Below are positions 34,895 to 44,834 of a stretch of DNA of 64,000 nt, one piece after another. This DNA is from Lachnospira pectinoschiza (GTDB taxonomy: Bacteria > Bacillota > Clostridia > Lachnospirales > Lachnospiraceae). The notes under the pieces are model-generated. The model saw nothing but the letters and a program-made list of their open reading frames with translations. It made no database searches and was not told the DNA's origin. The DNA lies in contig NZ_JAJCRR010000006.1 in assembly GCF_020564355.1 (NCBI RefSeq), forward strand, positions 1 through 64,000. The letters run 5' to 3'. Each line of letters begins with the position of its first letter. Positions within the stretch are counted from its first letter, which is position 1. The position numbers were made by a program, and so were the translations under genes.

Positions 34895-36622
34895 ATGGGT
34901 TACATGGAGTCTTACAAGGCGTGGTGTGCCAATGAATATTTTGATGAGGCAACAAGAGCTGAATTAAAATCAATTGAGGGTAATGAAAAAGAGATTGAAG
35001 ACCGCTTTTATAAAGATTTAGAGTTTGGTACAGGTGGTTTAAGAGGTGTTATCGGCAACGGTACAAACCGCATGAATATTTATACTGTCAGAAAGGCAAC
35101 ACAGGGACTTGCAAACTTTATTAAGAAGGAAAATGCAGCAGACAGAGGCGTTGCGATTGCATATGATTCAAGAAGAATGTCCCCTGAATTTGCAGACGAG
35201 GCAGCATTATGCCTCAATGCGAACGGAATCAAGGCATATATCTTCCCGTCATTAAGACCGACACCGGAATTATCATTTGCCGTAAGACAGTTGCACTGCA
35301 TCGCAGGTATTGTCATTACAGCCAGCCATAATCCACCGGAATACAACGGTTACAAAGTATATTGGGAAGACGGCGCACAGATTACAGCACCAAAGGATAC
35401 ACAGATTATTACAGAAGTAAAGGCTGTTACAGATTACAATACGGTAAAGACCATGGAAAAAGACGAGGCAGAAGCCTGCGGTCTTTACAATGTTATCGGC
35501 TACGATATGGATGAAGCTTATATCAAGGCTTTAAAGAAAATGAGCATCAACGGTGATATTATCAGACAGGTAGCGGATGATATCAAGATTGTATACACAC
35601 CGTTCCACGGAACAGGTAACGTTCCGGTCAGAAGAATTTTAAAAGAACTGGGCTTTAAGCATGTTTATATTGTAAAAGAACAGGAAAAACCGGACCCGGA
35701 TTTCACAACACTTGAATATCCAAACCCGGAAGACCCAAAGGCATTCACACTGGCATTAAAGCTGGCAAAGGAAAAAGATGCAGATATCATTCTGGCAACA
35801 GATCCGGATGCCGACAGACTCGGTGTATATTCAAAAGACACCAAGACAGGCGAATACAAGGCATTTACAGGAAATATGTCCGGTATGCTGATTGCAGAAT
35901 ATCTGCTTTCACAGCGTAAGGAAAAGAATCTGTTACACGATAACGGCGCATTTGTAAAGACTATCGTATCTACCAATATGGCAGATGCCATTGCAGCAGA
36001 ATACAATGTAAAGCTGATTGAGGTATTAACAGGCTTTAAGTATATCGGTGAGCAGATTAAGTTCTTTGAACAGCAGGGTACATACGAATATGAATTTGGT
36101 TTTGAAGAAAGCTATGGCTGTCTTGTCGGTACACATGCAAGAGATAAGGATGCAGTTGTTGCCGTTATGGCATTATGTGAAGCAGCAGCATACTACAAGA
36201 CAAAGAACATGACTCTGTGGGATCAGATGATTCAGATTTTTGAAAAATACGGATACTACAAAGAAGGTCAGAAGGCAATTACCATGAAGGGTGCAGAAGG
36301 GGCTGAAAAGATTGCAGAACTGATGGATAAGCTCCGCAACGAAACACCGAAGAAGTTCGGTTCATGGGACGTACTCGAAGCAAGAGATTACAAGAAGGAT
36401 GAATGTGTTGATTTAAAGACCGGCGAAAAGAAGTCTACCGGACTTCCGTCATCCAACGTATTATATTATGCACTTTCTGACAATGCATGGTGCTGTGCAA
36501 GACCGTCCGGAACAGAACCAAAGATTAAGTTCTACATGGGCGTTAAGGGCAGCAATTTAGCGGATGCAGATGCAAAACTTGAAGAACTTACAAAGGCTGT
36601 TATGGAAGTAGCGGGACAGTAG
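34895..36622 (+). CDS. Phosphoglucomutase/phosphomannomutase (PgcA type)
   Basis: ATG 34895 follows ATGGAGGATTAAAG. The 575 residues include the phosphoserine motif TASHNPPEYNGYKVYW (about 146-161), the metal-binding DPDADRLG loop (about 305-312), GFEESYG and the C-terminal phosphate loop RPSGTEPKIKFY. The length fits the long alpha-phosphoglucomutase group rather than GlmM. It interconverts glucose-6- and glucose-1-phosphate. In many Firmicutes glmM follows cdaA-cdaR; here a PgcA-type mutase takes this place after ptsH. Confidence 0.92.
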   Translation: MGYMESYKAWCANEYFDEATRAELKSIEGNEKEIEDRFYKDLEFGTGGLRGVIGNGTNRMNIYTVRKATQGLANFIKKENAADRGVAIAYDSRRMSPEFADEAALCLNANGIKAYIFPSLRPTPELSFAVRQLHCIAGIVITASHNPPEYNGYKVYWEDGAQITAPKDTQIITEVKAVTDYNTVKTMEKDEAEACGLYNVIGYDMDEAYIKALKKMSINGDIIRQVADDIKIVYTPFHGTGNVPVRRILKELGFKHVYIVKEQEKPDPDFTTLEYPNPEDPKAFTLALKLAKEKDADIILATDPDADRLGVYSKDTKTGEYKAFTGNMSGMLIAEYLLSQRKEKNLLHDNGAFVKTIVSTNMADAIAAEYNVKLIEVLTGFKYIGEQIKFFEQQGTYEYEFGFEESYGCLVGTHARDKDAVVAVMALCEAAAYYKTKNMTLWDQMIQIFEKYGYYKEGQKAITMKGAEGAEKIAELMDKLRNETPKKFGSWDVLEARDYKKDECVDLKTGEKKSTGLPSSNVLYYALSDNAWCCARPSGTEPKIKFYMGVKGSNLADADAKLEELTKAVMEVAGQ

Positions 36623-36626
36623 TAAT

Positions 36627-36695
36627 GTGAAGAATCCTTAAATTTAAGATTCTTCACATAGATAATTGTGCTGCAGGCATCACAATTATCTTTTT
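36627..36695 (+). terminator. Tandem hairpins ending the cdaA-pgm operon
   Basis: GTGAAGAATC/GATTCTTCAC (36627-36657) is followed at once by GATAATTGTG/CACAATTATC (36661-36690) and five T. The second is a canonical terminator. Confidence 0.85.
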
Positions 36696-36739
36696 ATCGC
36701 AGAGCGAGTTCAGAAATTCTTAACAGAGAAAACACAATT

Positions 36740-36793
36740 AGAACACATTTCGTTACTATACTACAAAGCATAGACGAGATGTGTTCTTTTTTA
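36740..36793 (+). terminator. Hairpin with T run in the htrA leader
   Basis: AGAACACAT (36740-36748) pairs with ATGTGTTCT (36779-36787), followed by six T, about 40 bp before the htrA start. It may be an attenuator of htrA. Confidence 0.6.
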
Positions 36794-36831
36794 TCTAAGA
36801 ACAAAAGACACGACAGAGAGGAGAAATCGAT

Positions 36832-38328
36832 ATGTATAACGACGAAAATAACCAGTATAACCCAAGACCGAGATTTGATCCAAAGACAGGAGAACGAATT
36901 CATTACGACGATGAAAATACAACGGAAACAACACAGGCAGAAAGTTCAGAATACAGATACAGCGCAGGAAATATTCCGTTTGAACAGGAAAACAATAACA
37001 CTTCCTATTATCAGCAGAGCAGTACATTCCAGCAGGATACAACCTATCAGCAGGCAGGCGCCGGGCAGGGCAGTATGAATCAGCAGAATGGAAGGCAGAA
37101 GAAAAAGAAGGATAAAAACAAAGACGGTTTTGGAGAAAGGCTTGCAAAACTGGCAGGTTCGGCAGCCGTGTTCGGTGTAATTGCCGGCGCAGTAATGTAT
37201 GGCGTATATTACACGGGAAGTACTATTCTTCCGGTAAAATCATCAAGCGACTATAACAACATTGCAACCGTGACTTCCAATGTAACCGCAACAACGGCAC
37301 AGAGTACTTCATCAGCTTCAACGGGTATGGATGCACAGTCCGTTGCAAATGCAGCCCTTCCGGCAATGGTGGCATTAAACGGTACGACAACCGTGTCTTC
37401 AGGAAGTTCTTCATCTTTCTATGGACTGTTCGGCAGCCAGTCCTATGAAGCACAGACAAGCGGAACCGGTATTATTGTCGGTAAGAATGATAAAGAACTG
37501 CTTGTTGTAACGAATGCACACGTAGTTAGTGATGTAAATGATTTAAAATGTGTCTTTGTGGACGGTGAATCTGTCAGTGCAACCGTAAAGGGTTCAAAGT
37601 CTGATAAGGATATTGCGGTAGTGGCAATCAATCTTTCAGATATTAAGGATTCAACCATCAACAGTATTGCAATTGCAGAACTGGCAGACAGTGATGATGT
37701 AGCCATCGGACAGGAGGTTGTTGCTATCGGTAATGCATTGGGTGAAGGCCAGTCTGTGACAAATGGTATTATCAGCGCGACAAACCGTTCTATTACTGTT
37801 AATAATGTAACATTTTCAGGTCTTTTAATGACAAATGCAGCGATTAATTCCGGTAACAGCGGTGGTGCATTACTCAATGCAGAAGGTAAGGTTATCGCAA
37901 TTAACTTTGCAAAGACTTCCAGTGATGGTGTAGAAGGTATGGCATATTCTATTCCGGTATCGAATGTCATGGATATCATTGACAGCCTGATGAGCCGTGA
38001 AACAAGAAGCAAGGTTTCAAGTTCAGAAACCGCTTACCTGGGAATCAGTGGTGTGGATATTACAAGTGCAATGTCTTCCTCATATGGTTATCCGCAGGGG
38101 GTTTTAATCAGAAGCGTTGAAAATAATTCAGCAGCTGCACAGGCAGGTCTGGGCGCTTATGATATTATTGTAAGCTTTGATGACCAGTCCGTAAACTCTA
38201 TGTCCAGCCTCAAGTCTATTATGGAATACTACGCAGCCGGTGAAAAGGTAACGGTTCAGTACTATCATCAGGAAGGCAGTGAGTATGTATTAAAGAGTGT
38301 TGAAGTAACTCTCGGCAAAAAGAGCTGA
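36832..38328 (+). CDS. htrA: HtrA/DegP-like membrane-anchored serine protease
   Basis: ATG 36832 follows GAGAGGAGAAATCGAT. The 498 residues have a Gln/Asn-rich cytosolic start (1-85), a basic KKKKKD segment, one helix (about 103-125), a trypsin-like domain with H230 (TNAHVV), D260 (DKDIAVVA) and S343 (NSGNSGGAL), and a PDZ domain (about 395-490). It degrades misfolded proteins outside the membrane. It is a single gene after a hairpin leader. Confidence 0.94.
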   Translation: MYNDENNQYNPRPRFDPKTGERIHYDDENTTETTQAESSEYRYSAGNIPFEQENNNTSYYQQSSTFQQDTTYQQAGAGQGSMNQQNGRQKKKKDKNKDGFGERLAKLAGSAAVFGVIAGAVMYGVYYTGSTILPVKSSSDYNNIATVTSNVTATTAQSTSSASTGMDAQSVANAALPAMVALNGTTTVSSGSSSSFYGLFGSQSYEAQTSGTGIIVGKNDKELLVVTNAHVVSDVNDLKCVFVDGESVSATVKGSKSDKDIAVVAINLSDIKDSTINSIAIAELADSDDVAIGQEVVAIGNALGEGQSVTNGIISATNRSITVNNVTFSGLLMTNAAINSGNSGGALLNAEGKVIAINFAKTSSDGVEGMAYSIPVSNVMDIIDSLMSRETRSKVSSSETAYLGISGVDITSAMSSSYGYPQGVLIRSVENNSAAAQAGLGAYDIIVSFDDQSVNSMSSLKSIMEYYAAGEKVTVQYYHQEGSEYVLKSVEVTLGKKS

Positions 38329-38409
38329 TAAGCATTCCGGCATAATTCTTTAAAAGGAACCGGCAAAGCACATAAAGCACAAACATAAATTTGTAAATCA
38401 ATAAAGTAA

Positions 38410-38471
38410 AATATCCGGTAAAATGCAGGGACAGATGTTGTCCATCTGCATCATACCGGGTATTTTTTTAT
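38410..38471 (+). terminator. Terminator of htrA
   Basis: A long stem (AATATCCGGTA with TACCGGGTATT; inner ATGCAG/CTGCAT) is followed by seven T. Confidence 0.8.
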
Positions 38472-38572
38472 AGAGATTTTATTGTAAAAACAAAGACAAA
38501 TCTGTATACTAAACGTGTATACAAAATTACAGTAAAAGAAGGTGCCGTATTTTGCGGCAGAATGGTGAAAAA

Positions 38573-39973
38573 ATGAGTGAAAATAACGATACAATCAACA
38601 ATCAGGAAGAGGAATACGAAAAGATTTGTTATATATGCAGAAGACCGGAAAGCAAGGCGGGTAAAATGATTGCAATGCCGGGAAATGTCTATGTGTGCCA
38701 GGACTGCCTGCAAAAGACATTTGATACCATCAATAACAGCGGTATGAATTATGATGATATGATGAAAATGAGCGGGATGCCGAATATGGGAATGTTTGGC
38801 AATATGAACTATCAGGATATGGATATACCGGAAAATCAGAAAATAAAGAAAAAGAAAAAGGTAAAGAAACCGGAAGAAAAACTGGATTTACGCAACATTC
38901 CGGCGCCGCACGAAATTAAGCATATGCTCGATGAATATGTGGTCGGACAGGACTATGCAAAGAAAGTCATGTCGGTTGCTGTTTACAATCACTATAAAAG
39001 GGTAGCTGCAGGAGATCAGGCAGATGTAGAGATTGAAAAGTCCAATATGTTAATGATCGGACCGACCGGAAGCGGAAAGACCTATCTTGTAAAGACCCTG
39101 GCACGCCTGCTGCAGGTGCCGCTTGCAATTGCAGATGCAACGTCCCTTACGGAAGCGGGCTATATCGGTGATGACATTGAAAGTGTGGTATCCAAGCTTT
39201 TAGCGGCGGCGGATAATGATGTAGAACGTGCAGAACACGGCATTATCTTTATTGATGAAATTGATAAGATTGCTAAAAAGAAGGAAACTCGAAGCCGTGA
39301 TGTCAGCGGAGAATCCGTACAGCAGGGCATGTTAAAGCTGTTAGAAGGAAGCGATGTGGAGGTGCCGGTCGGTGCAACTAGTAAAAATGCGATGGTACCG
39401 CAGGTCACAGTCAGTACGAAAAATATTTTATTTATCTGTGGCGGCGCGTTTCCGGAGCTGGATGAGATTATCAAAGAGCGTTTAAACCAGCAGTCGTCTA
39501 TCGGATTTGCAGCAGATTTAAAGGATAAATATGACGAAGACCCGAACCTGCTGCAACAGGTAACTTTAGAAGACCTGCGCAATTTTGGCATGATACCGGA
39601 ATTTTTAGGCAGACTGCCCATTATCTTTTCGCTGGAAAACCTGACAAAAGATATGCTGGTTAAGATTATGAAAGAACCACGCAATGCGATTTTAAAGCAG
39701 TATGAAAAGCTGCTGGAACTTGATGAAGTAAAGCTTGAATTTGCGGATGATGCACTGGAAGCAATTGCCCAAAAAGCAATGGAGAAAAAGACCGGAGCGC
39801 GTGCATTGCGGTCCATTCTGGAAGATTATATGCTGGATATTATGTATGAAATTCCAAAGGACAACAATATCGGAACAGTCGTTATCACAGGCGATTACAT
39901 TAAAAAGACGGGTGCGCCGGTAATTCAGATGCGTGGCATGGAAATACCGGCACTGACACAGCAGAACGGATAA
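38573..39973 (+). CDS. clpX: ClpX-type AAA+ unfoldase
   Basis: ATG 38573 has GGTG upstream; TTG 38552 with AAGGTG is a possible alternative. The 466 residues have an N-terminal zinc-binding domain (C19, C22, C42, C45), a long Met/Lys-rich linker (60-110), Walker A GPTGSGKT at about 163, Walker B IIFIDEIDKIAKK, and a C-terminal small domain. It unfolds substrates for ClpP. clpP is not adjacent, so this could be a second ClpX paralogue, which would also fit the unusual linker (MSGMPNMGMFGNMNYQDMD). Confidence 0.92.
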   Translation: MSENNDTINNQEEEYEKICYICRRPESKAGKMIAMPGNVYVCQDCLQKTFDTINNSGMNYDDMMKMSGMPNMGMFGNMNYQDMDIPENQKIKKKKKVKKPEEKLDLRNIPAPHEIKHMLDEYVVGQDYAKKVMSVAVYNHYKRVAAGDQADVEIEKSNMLMIGPTGSGKTYLVKTLARLLQVPLAIADATSLTEAGYIGDDIESVVSKLLAAADNDVERAEHGIIFIDEIDKIAKKKETRSRDVSGESVQQGMLKLLEGSDVEVPVGATSKNAMVPQVTVSTKNILFICGGAFPELDEIIKERLNQQSSIGFAADLKDKYDEDPNLLQQVTLEDLRNFGMIPEFLGRLPIIFSLENLTKDMLVKIMKEPRNAILKQYEKLLELDEVKLEFADDALEAIAQKAMEKKTGARALRSILEDYMLDIMYEIPKDNNIGTVVITGDYIKKTGAPVIQMRGMEIPALTQQNG

Positions 39974-40076
39974 AGCAGGCTGATAAAGTAAATCCATAGG
40001 ATAAAGCAGATATAAAACGGATACATAAGCAAAGGCACAACTGAATATACTATACAAAAAAGCGGGAGCAAAAAAA

Positions 40077-41831
40077 GTGCCGGATTGCAGTTCGCTCATT
40101 GTATCGGAAGAAACGGGGGATTATATTATTGAATATAATTCCCTTTATTTTGAACAAATTCAAAGACAGGACGGTGTCTGTATTTCTTGTATTAATGATA
40201 CGTGGTGTATTTTGTATACAAATTATCCGGGCAGCCGGAATATTAATATACAACAGGGATATTATAGCGTGCCGAAACTGTACGGACTGATGGACACGAC
40301 CAGCTTTGATGCATCGGGAATTACGGCAACATTGAATCAGCCCCTGTTAAATGTGCGTGGGCAGGGTGTGCTGATTGGCTTTTTAGATACCGGAATCGAC
40401 TATTTAAGAGAAGATTTTAAAGCGTCAGGCGGCAGAACCAGGATTGCGGCAGTCTGGGACCAGACGATACAATCTGTAAATTATGAAGAAGATACAGGAG
40501 AAGCAGCAGGGACAGAGCAGTATGACAGAGAACAGGCACAAGGCATGGTACAGTACGGCACGGTGTATACACGGGAGGACATTAATGCGGCACTCGCGGC
40601 AGAGCGTGAAGGACAAAATCCCTATGATATTGTGCCGTCAAGAGATGAAAACGGACATGGAACATTTCTTGCAGGGGTTGCAGCCGCATCGGAAACCGCA
40701 GATTACATAGGAGCAGCGCCGGAGGCGGAGATTCTGATGGTAAAGCTAAAACCTGCCAAAAAATATCTGCGGGACTTTTATCTGCTGCCGGAGCAGGTAG
40801 AAGCCTATTCGGAAACGGATATGATGATGGGGGTGCGCTTTTTACAGCAGTATGCCATCAGAGAAAAAAAGCCGCTGGTTATCTGCGTCGGACTGGGAAC
40901 GGCTTCCGGTTCAAGAACCGGTGCGCTGCCGTTTGCAGATTTATTAAATACATTGGCAAGGCAGGTCAATACAGTAGTTGTAACCTGTACAGGAAATGAA
41001 GCTAATAACAGAACACACACATCCGGTCTGGCGGTATCAGATACAGAACCCTCCGAAATAGAAATTACCGTCGGTGCAGATGAACGCGGATTTGTGATGG
41101 AAATATGGGCAGAAAGTCTTGATATCTTATCGGTGGCAATTACCTCTCCTTCTGGCGAGCGGATTTCACGGATTCCGGCAAGAATTGATACAGGAGGGGT
41201 CTACAATTTTTTACTGGAACGTTCACAGGTTGCAGTGAATTACAGAGTAGTGGAATCTGCATCAGGTTATGAAGTTATTTTTATGCGTTTTATAAATCCG
41301 GCACAGGGAATCTGGAAAATTCATGTATACAGCCTGACTAATATTGTGGGACGGTATAATGCATGGCTGCCATTAAAGCAGTTTTTATCAGGGGATACGT
41401 ATTTTTTGAATTCCAATCCTTCCACAACACTTACAGAACCCGGTGCGGCAGAGCGCGTAATCAGTGTCGGGGCATATAATCATATTACGGATGCATCTTA
41501 TGTAGCATCCGGACGCGGTTATACAGCGACAGGTCTGGTAAAACCGGACTTTGTCGCGCCTGGAGTAGACGTCTATGGTGTCCGGGCAGGCGGGGGATAT
41601 ACGACACGGACAGGAACAAGCGTTGCAGCAGCCCACGCGGCAGGTGCTGCTGCCCTTCTTCTGACATGGGGTGTTACGGACGGCAATCTGCCCTATATGG
41701 GAACAAACGAGGTTAAATCGGTGTTAATCCGGGGGGCAAAGCGCGAAAACAATACGGTGTATCCGAACAATATTTACGGGTATGGGAAAATGGATGTCAT
41801 TGAAGCATTTTATAAACTGCGGACCGGTTAA
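40077..41831 (+). CDS. S8 subtilisin-like peptidase, Csp type
   Basis: GTG 40077 has GGGAG at 40061-40065. The 584-residue protein has no signal peptide. The catalytic triad is intact: D104 (GFLDTGIDY), H194 (NGHGTFLAG) and S515 (GTSVAAAHAAG). The long insert between His and Ser (about 320-450) is the jelly-roll found in Csp germination proteases of Clostridia. A role in spore germination (processing pro-SleC) or in another cortex system is possible since the strain carries sporulation genes; this is inferred. Confidence 0.87.
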   Translation: MPDCSSLIVSEETGDYIIEYNSLYFEQIQRQDGVCISCINDTWCILYTNYPGSRNINIQQGYYSVPKLYGLMDTTSFDASGITATLNQPLLNVRGQGVLIGFLDTGIDYLREDFKASGGRTRIAAVWDQTIQSVNYEEDTGEAAGTEQYDREQAQGMVQYGTVYTREDINAALAAEREGQNPYDIVPSRDENGHGTFLAGVAAASETADYIGAAPEAEILMVKLKPAKKYLRDFYLLPEQVEAYSETDMMMGVRFLQQYAIREKKPLVICVGLGTASGSRTGALPFADLLNTLARQVNTVVVTCTGNEANNRTHTSGLAVSDTEPSEIEITVGADERGFVMEIWAESLDILSVAITSPSGERISRIPARIDTGGVYNFLLERSQVAVNYRVVESASGYEVIFMRFINPAQGIWKIHVYSLTNIVGRYNAWLPLKQFLSGDTYFLNSNPSTTLTEPGAAERVISVGAYNHITDASYVASGRGYTATGLVKPDFVAPGVDVYGVRAGGGYTTRTGTSVAAAHAAGAAALLLTWGVTDGNLPYMGTNEVKSVLIRGAKRENNTVYPNNIYGYGKMDVIEAFYKLRTG

Positions 41832-41977
41832 AACACGAACTTCCGATTGAAAAAAGAAGCAGGGAATGATAAAGTAAATAAATGCATAGTGACACTAAAA
41901 ATTGGAATTATTGCAATGAAAATATAGAAAGGATAATGCAACTGCAGGAAATAAGCAGTTTATGGAACGGAGAGAAA

Positions 41978-42781
41978 ATGAAATATAAAGCACTTGCCCT
42001 TGATTTGGACGGTACATTAATTAATAGTGAGAAAAAACTTTCAACCAAAAATAAAAAAGCGGTTATGGAGGCGGCGGAGCGCGGCGTGCATATTATTCTG
42101 GCATCTGGAAGACCACTGTTTGGCATAGAGCCGGTGGCAGAAGCGCTGGAACTTTCCCGTGTCGGCGGTTATATTCTGGCATACAATGGCGGCAATATTA
42201 TCAACTGTAAGACCAAAGAAGTCATTTACAGCCGGAATTTCCCGCCGGAATGTATACACGATGTCTGTACACTGGCAAAAGAACACGGTGTGTATGCTCT
42301 TTCATATGACAAGGATGAGGTAATTTCGGAAAGTGATACAGATGAATATGTGCTGCGGGAGGCAAAATGTAATGATGCGTCCGTCCGCCGTGTGGAAAAT
42401 CTGGAACAGTATGTAAATTATCCGGTTGCCAAATTTTTAATTGCAGGGGAGCATGAAAAGCTGATACCGATTCAGCAGGAACTGCAGAAGCGGCACGGAG
42501 ATGTCATTGATGCATTCTGTTCTGCCGATTATTTTTTAGAGATTGTACCGAAAAATGTGGCAAAAGACCGTTCCCTTGCAGCGCTGCTTGAAAAGCTGGG
42601 ACTGCAAAGGGAAGAACTGATTGCCTGCGGTGACGGCATGAACGACATTTCCATGATTGAATATGCCGGTCTTGGCGCTGCCATGGAAAATGCGTATCCG
42701 CCGGTAAAAGAAAAAGCGGATATCATAGCACCGTCTAATGATGAAGACGGTGTTGCCGAAATTATTGCTAAGTATTTTTAG
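41978..42781 (+). CDS. Cof-type HAD-superfamily phosphatase
   Basis: ATG 41978 (MKYKALALDLDGTL) follows AACGGAGAGAAA; longer readings lack a site. The 267 residues have HAD motif I DLDGTL with nucleophile D9-D11 region, a C2 cap typical of Cof proteins, and motif IV GDGMNDISMIEYAG. Such enzymes dephosphorylate sugar phosphates or flavin-like compounds. It is a single gene. Confidence 0.9.
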   Translation: MKYKALALDLDGTLINSEKKLSTKNKKAVMEAAERGVHIILASGRPLFGIEPVAEALELSRVGGYILAYNGGNIINCKTKEVIYSRNFPPECIHDVCTLAKEHGVYALSYDKDEVISESDTDEYVLREAKCNDASVRRVENLEQYVNYPVAKFLIAGEHEKLIPIQQELQKRHGDVIDAFCSADYFLEIVPKNVAKDRSLAALLEKLGLQREELIACGDGMNDISMIEYAGLGAAMENAYPPVKEKADIIAPSNDEDGVAEIIAKYF

Positions 42782-42908
42782 AAAATGTGCCGATACTATA
42801 AATAGGACACAAGATGTGCCGATATAGTATGAAAGAACTATAAAACAAAAGAAAGTACAGCATAATTTCAAGGAGGAGATTACAGCAGAAACATTTATCG
42901 TAAACAGG

Positions 42909-43175
42909 GTGGAACTCATTAACAAAGTCGAAAGTGTTTCAAAAGTTGGAAATACAGCCAGAGTTGCCGCTGAACAGAAAAACAGCAGCAGCGAAAGTTT
43001 TGAACAGATGCTTGCATTAGAACAGAGCAGACAGAAAGCACGCGTAAGATGCGCCGATGAGAGACCTGTCAATGTGAATCCTGACGTGTTAAACGGCAGA
43101 ATGAACGGCTACAACAACAAAGCAAGAGAAGCGTACTTTTCAATGGTATTTCCGACAATGGATCTGAAAGGCTGA
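42909..43175 (+). CDS. Small hydrophilic protein, unknown function
   Basis: A strong AAGGAGG at 42870-42876 precedes this frame, but no ATG, GTG or TTG lies 5-10 bases from it; the first usual start is GTG 42909, 32 bases away. The frame is also open through ATT 42879. The 88-residue product (VELINKVESVSKVGNTARVAAEQKNSSS ... NNKAREAYFSMVFPTMDLKG in part) is charged and without membrane helices. A terminator follows. The family is unknown; the start is uncertain. Confidence 0.55.
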   Translation: MELINKVESVSKVGNTARVAAEQKNSSSESFEQMLALEQSRQKARVRCADERPVNVNPDVLNGRMNGYNNKAREAYFSMVFPTMDLKG

Positions 43176-43202
43176 ACAGCACACGGAGGTAGCTGGTCAG
43201 AC

Positions 43203-43264
43203 AAAAAAACTGCCGGGCAGGCAATGTATTTTATATACATATCCTGCACCGGCAGTTTTTTTAC
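43203..43264. terminator. Bidirectional terminator
   Basis: AAAAAACTGCCGGGCAGG pairs with CCTGCACCGGCAGTTTTTTT with one bulge. It separates the small ORF on the plus strand from the LCP gene on the minus strand. Confidence 0.88.
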
Positions 43265-43274
43265 AGAGATCTGA

Positions 43275-44834
43275 TTAATTAGAAGAAACGTATTCGGAAA
43301 CATCGAATACTTCGCCGTTGTTGATTTTCTGAATCAGTTCGACTGCTGTATTTACGGTATCGTAATCCGGCAGGTCAACAGACTTCTTTGAAAGGTTATA
43401 TACGGTACAATCGCGGGATGCCGGCGTTCCCTCTACGCTGTAAGACTGGACATTCCATGAAGTTGTGTTGGCAATCTGTCCTTTAATTAATGACGTCATC
43501 GTTGCAGGCGGCATATTTGTTAAAATCATATTAGAAACAGAACTTAACACTGCACTGTAATTGGCAAGAATCGAAGGTGAAGTCGCCTTGTCGATAATTG
43601 CTGTGATGGCAGCAGCCTGGTTTCGTCCACGCTGGAAATCGCCATCGCCGAAAACGTGTCTTTCTCTTACGAAAGCAAGAGTTTTTTCACCGTCACACTG
43701 GTTTTCGCCGACTGTAAAATGATAGCTTTCAGGAGCTGCATCCTGACCGTTTGTAAAGTCCACGCTTGAATTGATGGTAATGCCGCCAAGTGCATCAACC
43801 ACTTTTACACAGCCGGTAAAGTTAATCTTTACATAGTAATCCACGGTAACACCGTAGAGATTTTCCAATGCCTTAATAGAGTAATCGACACCGGCATTTC
43901 CTGCGTGTGTCAGTTTATCAAGACCAGACTTTCCGGAAGCATTTTCAATTGTGATATAGTAATCACGCGGTGTCGAAACAAGCAGTACCTGACGGGTTTT
44001 AGGATTGATGCAGGCAAGAATATTGACATCGCTGCGGCCGTTGGAAGAAACCGGACCGTATCCGTCATTTCCGGACAGATAAATGACAAACGGTTCTTCA
44101 TTGACCTTTTTATCGGAAGCGGAAAGCTTGACCTGGGTAGTAATCGTAATCGTTCCGATAACTTTTGTTTTGTCTTCAAATGTTTCAAATTCCTCCGTTA
44201 AAGTTGAACGGAGTGAATCACTCATGACAACAGCCTGAATATTCTTATTGGCATATAAGGCATTGACCATTTCTGACCAGTCGGTGTAATCTTTCGTATT
44301 TAATGTCGTATTATTTTTAGATTCAATTTCTGAAATGGCTTTTGTGGCAGCCTCACTGTTAATGCCGCTGTTATATCCGAAAGAATAAGACAGGGCATCC
44401 TGCACGGAGTCGGCCTTGTCATCTGCCAGTACGATAATATCCACAATGTCGGTCTTTGTTGAACCGGACATCAGATTAAAGGTCTGTGCAAGCTGTGTCA
44501 TAAAGATAAATCCAAACAGCATGACACACGACATAATCACGGCTAAAATTTTACCGAGAATATGTGCCTTTGTAAACTGTGAGCAAAAATCATACAGCAG
44601 CAAAAGAATCAGGATTGCATTGACAATCAGCAGATACTGTACCGGAAGGATTGAAAATGTAATGATTCTGAATAAAAAAAGAATCGTAAGAATCAGCTGG
44701 ATCAGTACAAGAACCAGTCCTGCCGCAACACGTTTGCCGCGCTGTTTGCGCTTGAGTGCTTTGGGCGAGAGCTTGTCGCTGTCTTTGAAAAGATACTTCA
44801 AATCGCCCTTTGTACGTTTAATAATATTTGACAT
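43275..44834 (-). CDS. LytR-CpsA-Psr (LCP) family wall glycopolymer transferase
   Basis: ATG 44834 on the minus strand follows GGAATGGAGATTATT. The 519 residues have a basic cytosolic start, three membrane helices (about 35-120), an accessory extracellular domain (about 130-235) and the LCP catalytic domain (about 270-430) with ARTRPRDYYI-like STPRDYYI, the NAGVDYSIKALENLYG motif and FVRERHVFGDGDFQRGRNQ. LCP enzymes attach lipid-linked polymers such as teichoic acids to peptidoglycan. Three helices rather than one is the form common in Lachnospiraceae. Its leader carries an unusual hairpin insertion. Confidence 0.92.
   Translation of the reverse strand: MSNIIKRTKGDLKYLFKDSDKLSPKALKRKQRGKRVAAGLVLVLIQLILTILFLFRIITFSILPVQYLLIVNAILILLLLYDFCSQFTKAHILGKILAVIMSCVMLFGFIFMTQLAQTFNLMSGSTKTDIVDIIVLADDKADSVQDALSYSFGYNSGINSEAATKAISEIESKNNTTLNTKDYTDWSEMVNALYANKNIQAVVMSDSLRSTLTEEFETFEDKTKVIGTITITTQVKLSASDKKVNEEPFVIYLSGNDGYGPVSSNGRSDVNILACINPKTRQVLLVSTPRDYYITIENASGKSGLDKLTHAGNAGVDYSIKALENLYGVTVDYYVKINFTGCVKVVDALGGITINSSVDFTNGQDAAPESYHFTVGENQCDGEKTLAFVRERHVFGDGDFQRGRNQAAAITAIIDKATSPSILANYSAVLSSVSNMILTNMPPATMTSLIKGQIANTTSWNVQSYSVEGTPASRDCTVYNLSKKSVDLPDYDTVNTAVELIQKINNGEVFDVSEYVSSN

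Noticed and set aside
36668..37078. Open frame across the pgm-htrA gap and htrA start
   Set aside because: It runs through two hairpins and overlaps the supported htrA start; no homology seen.
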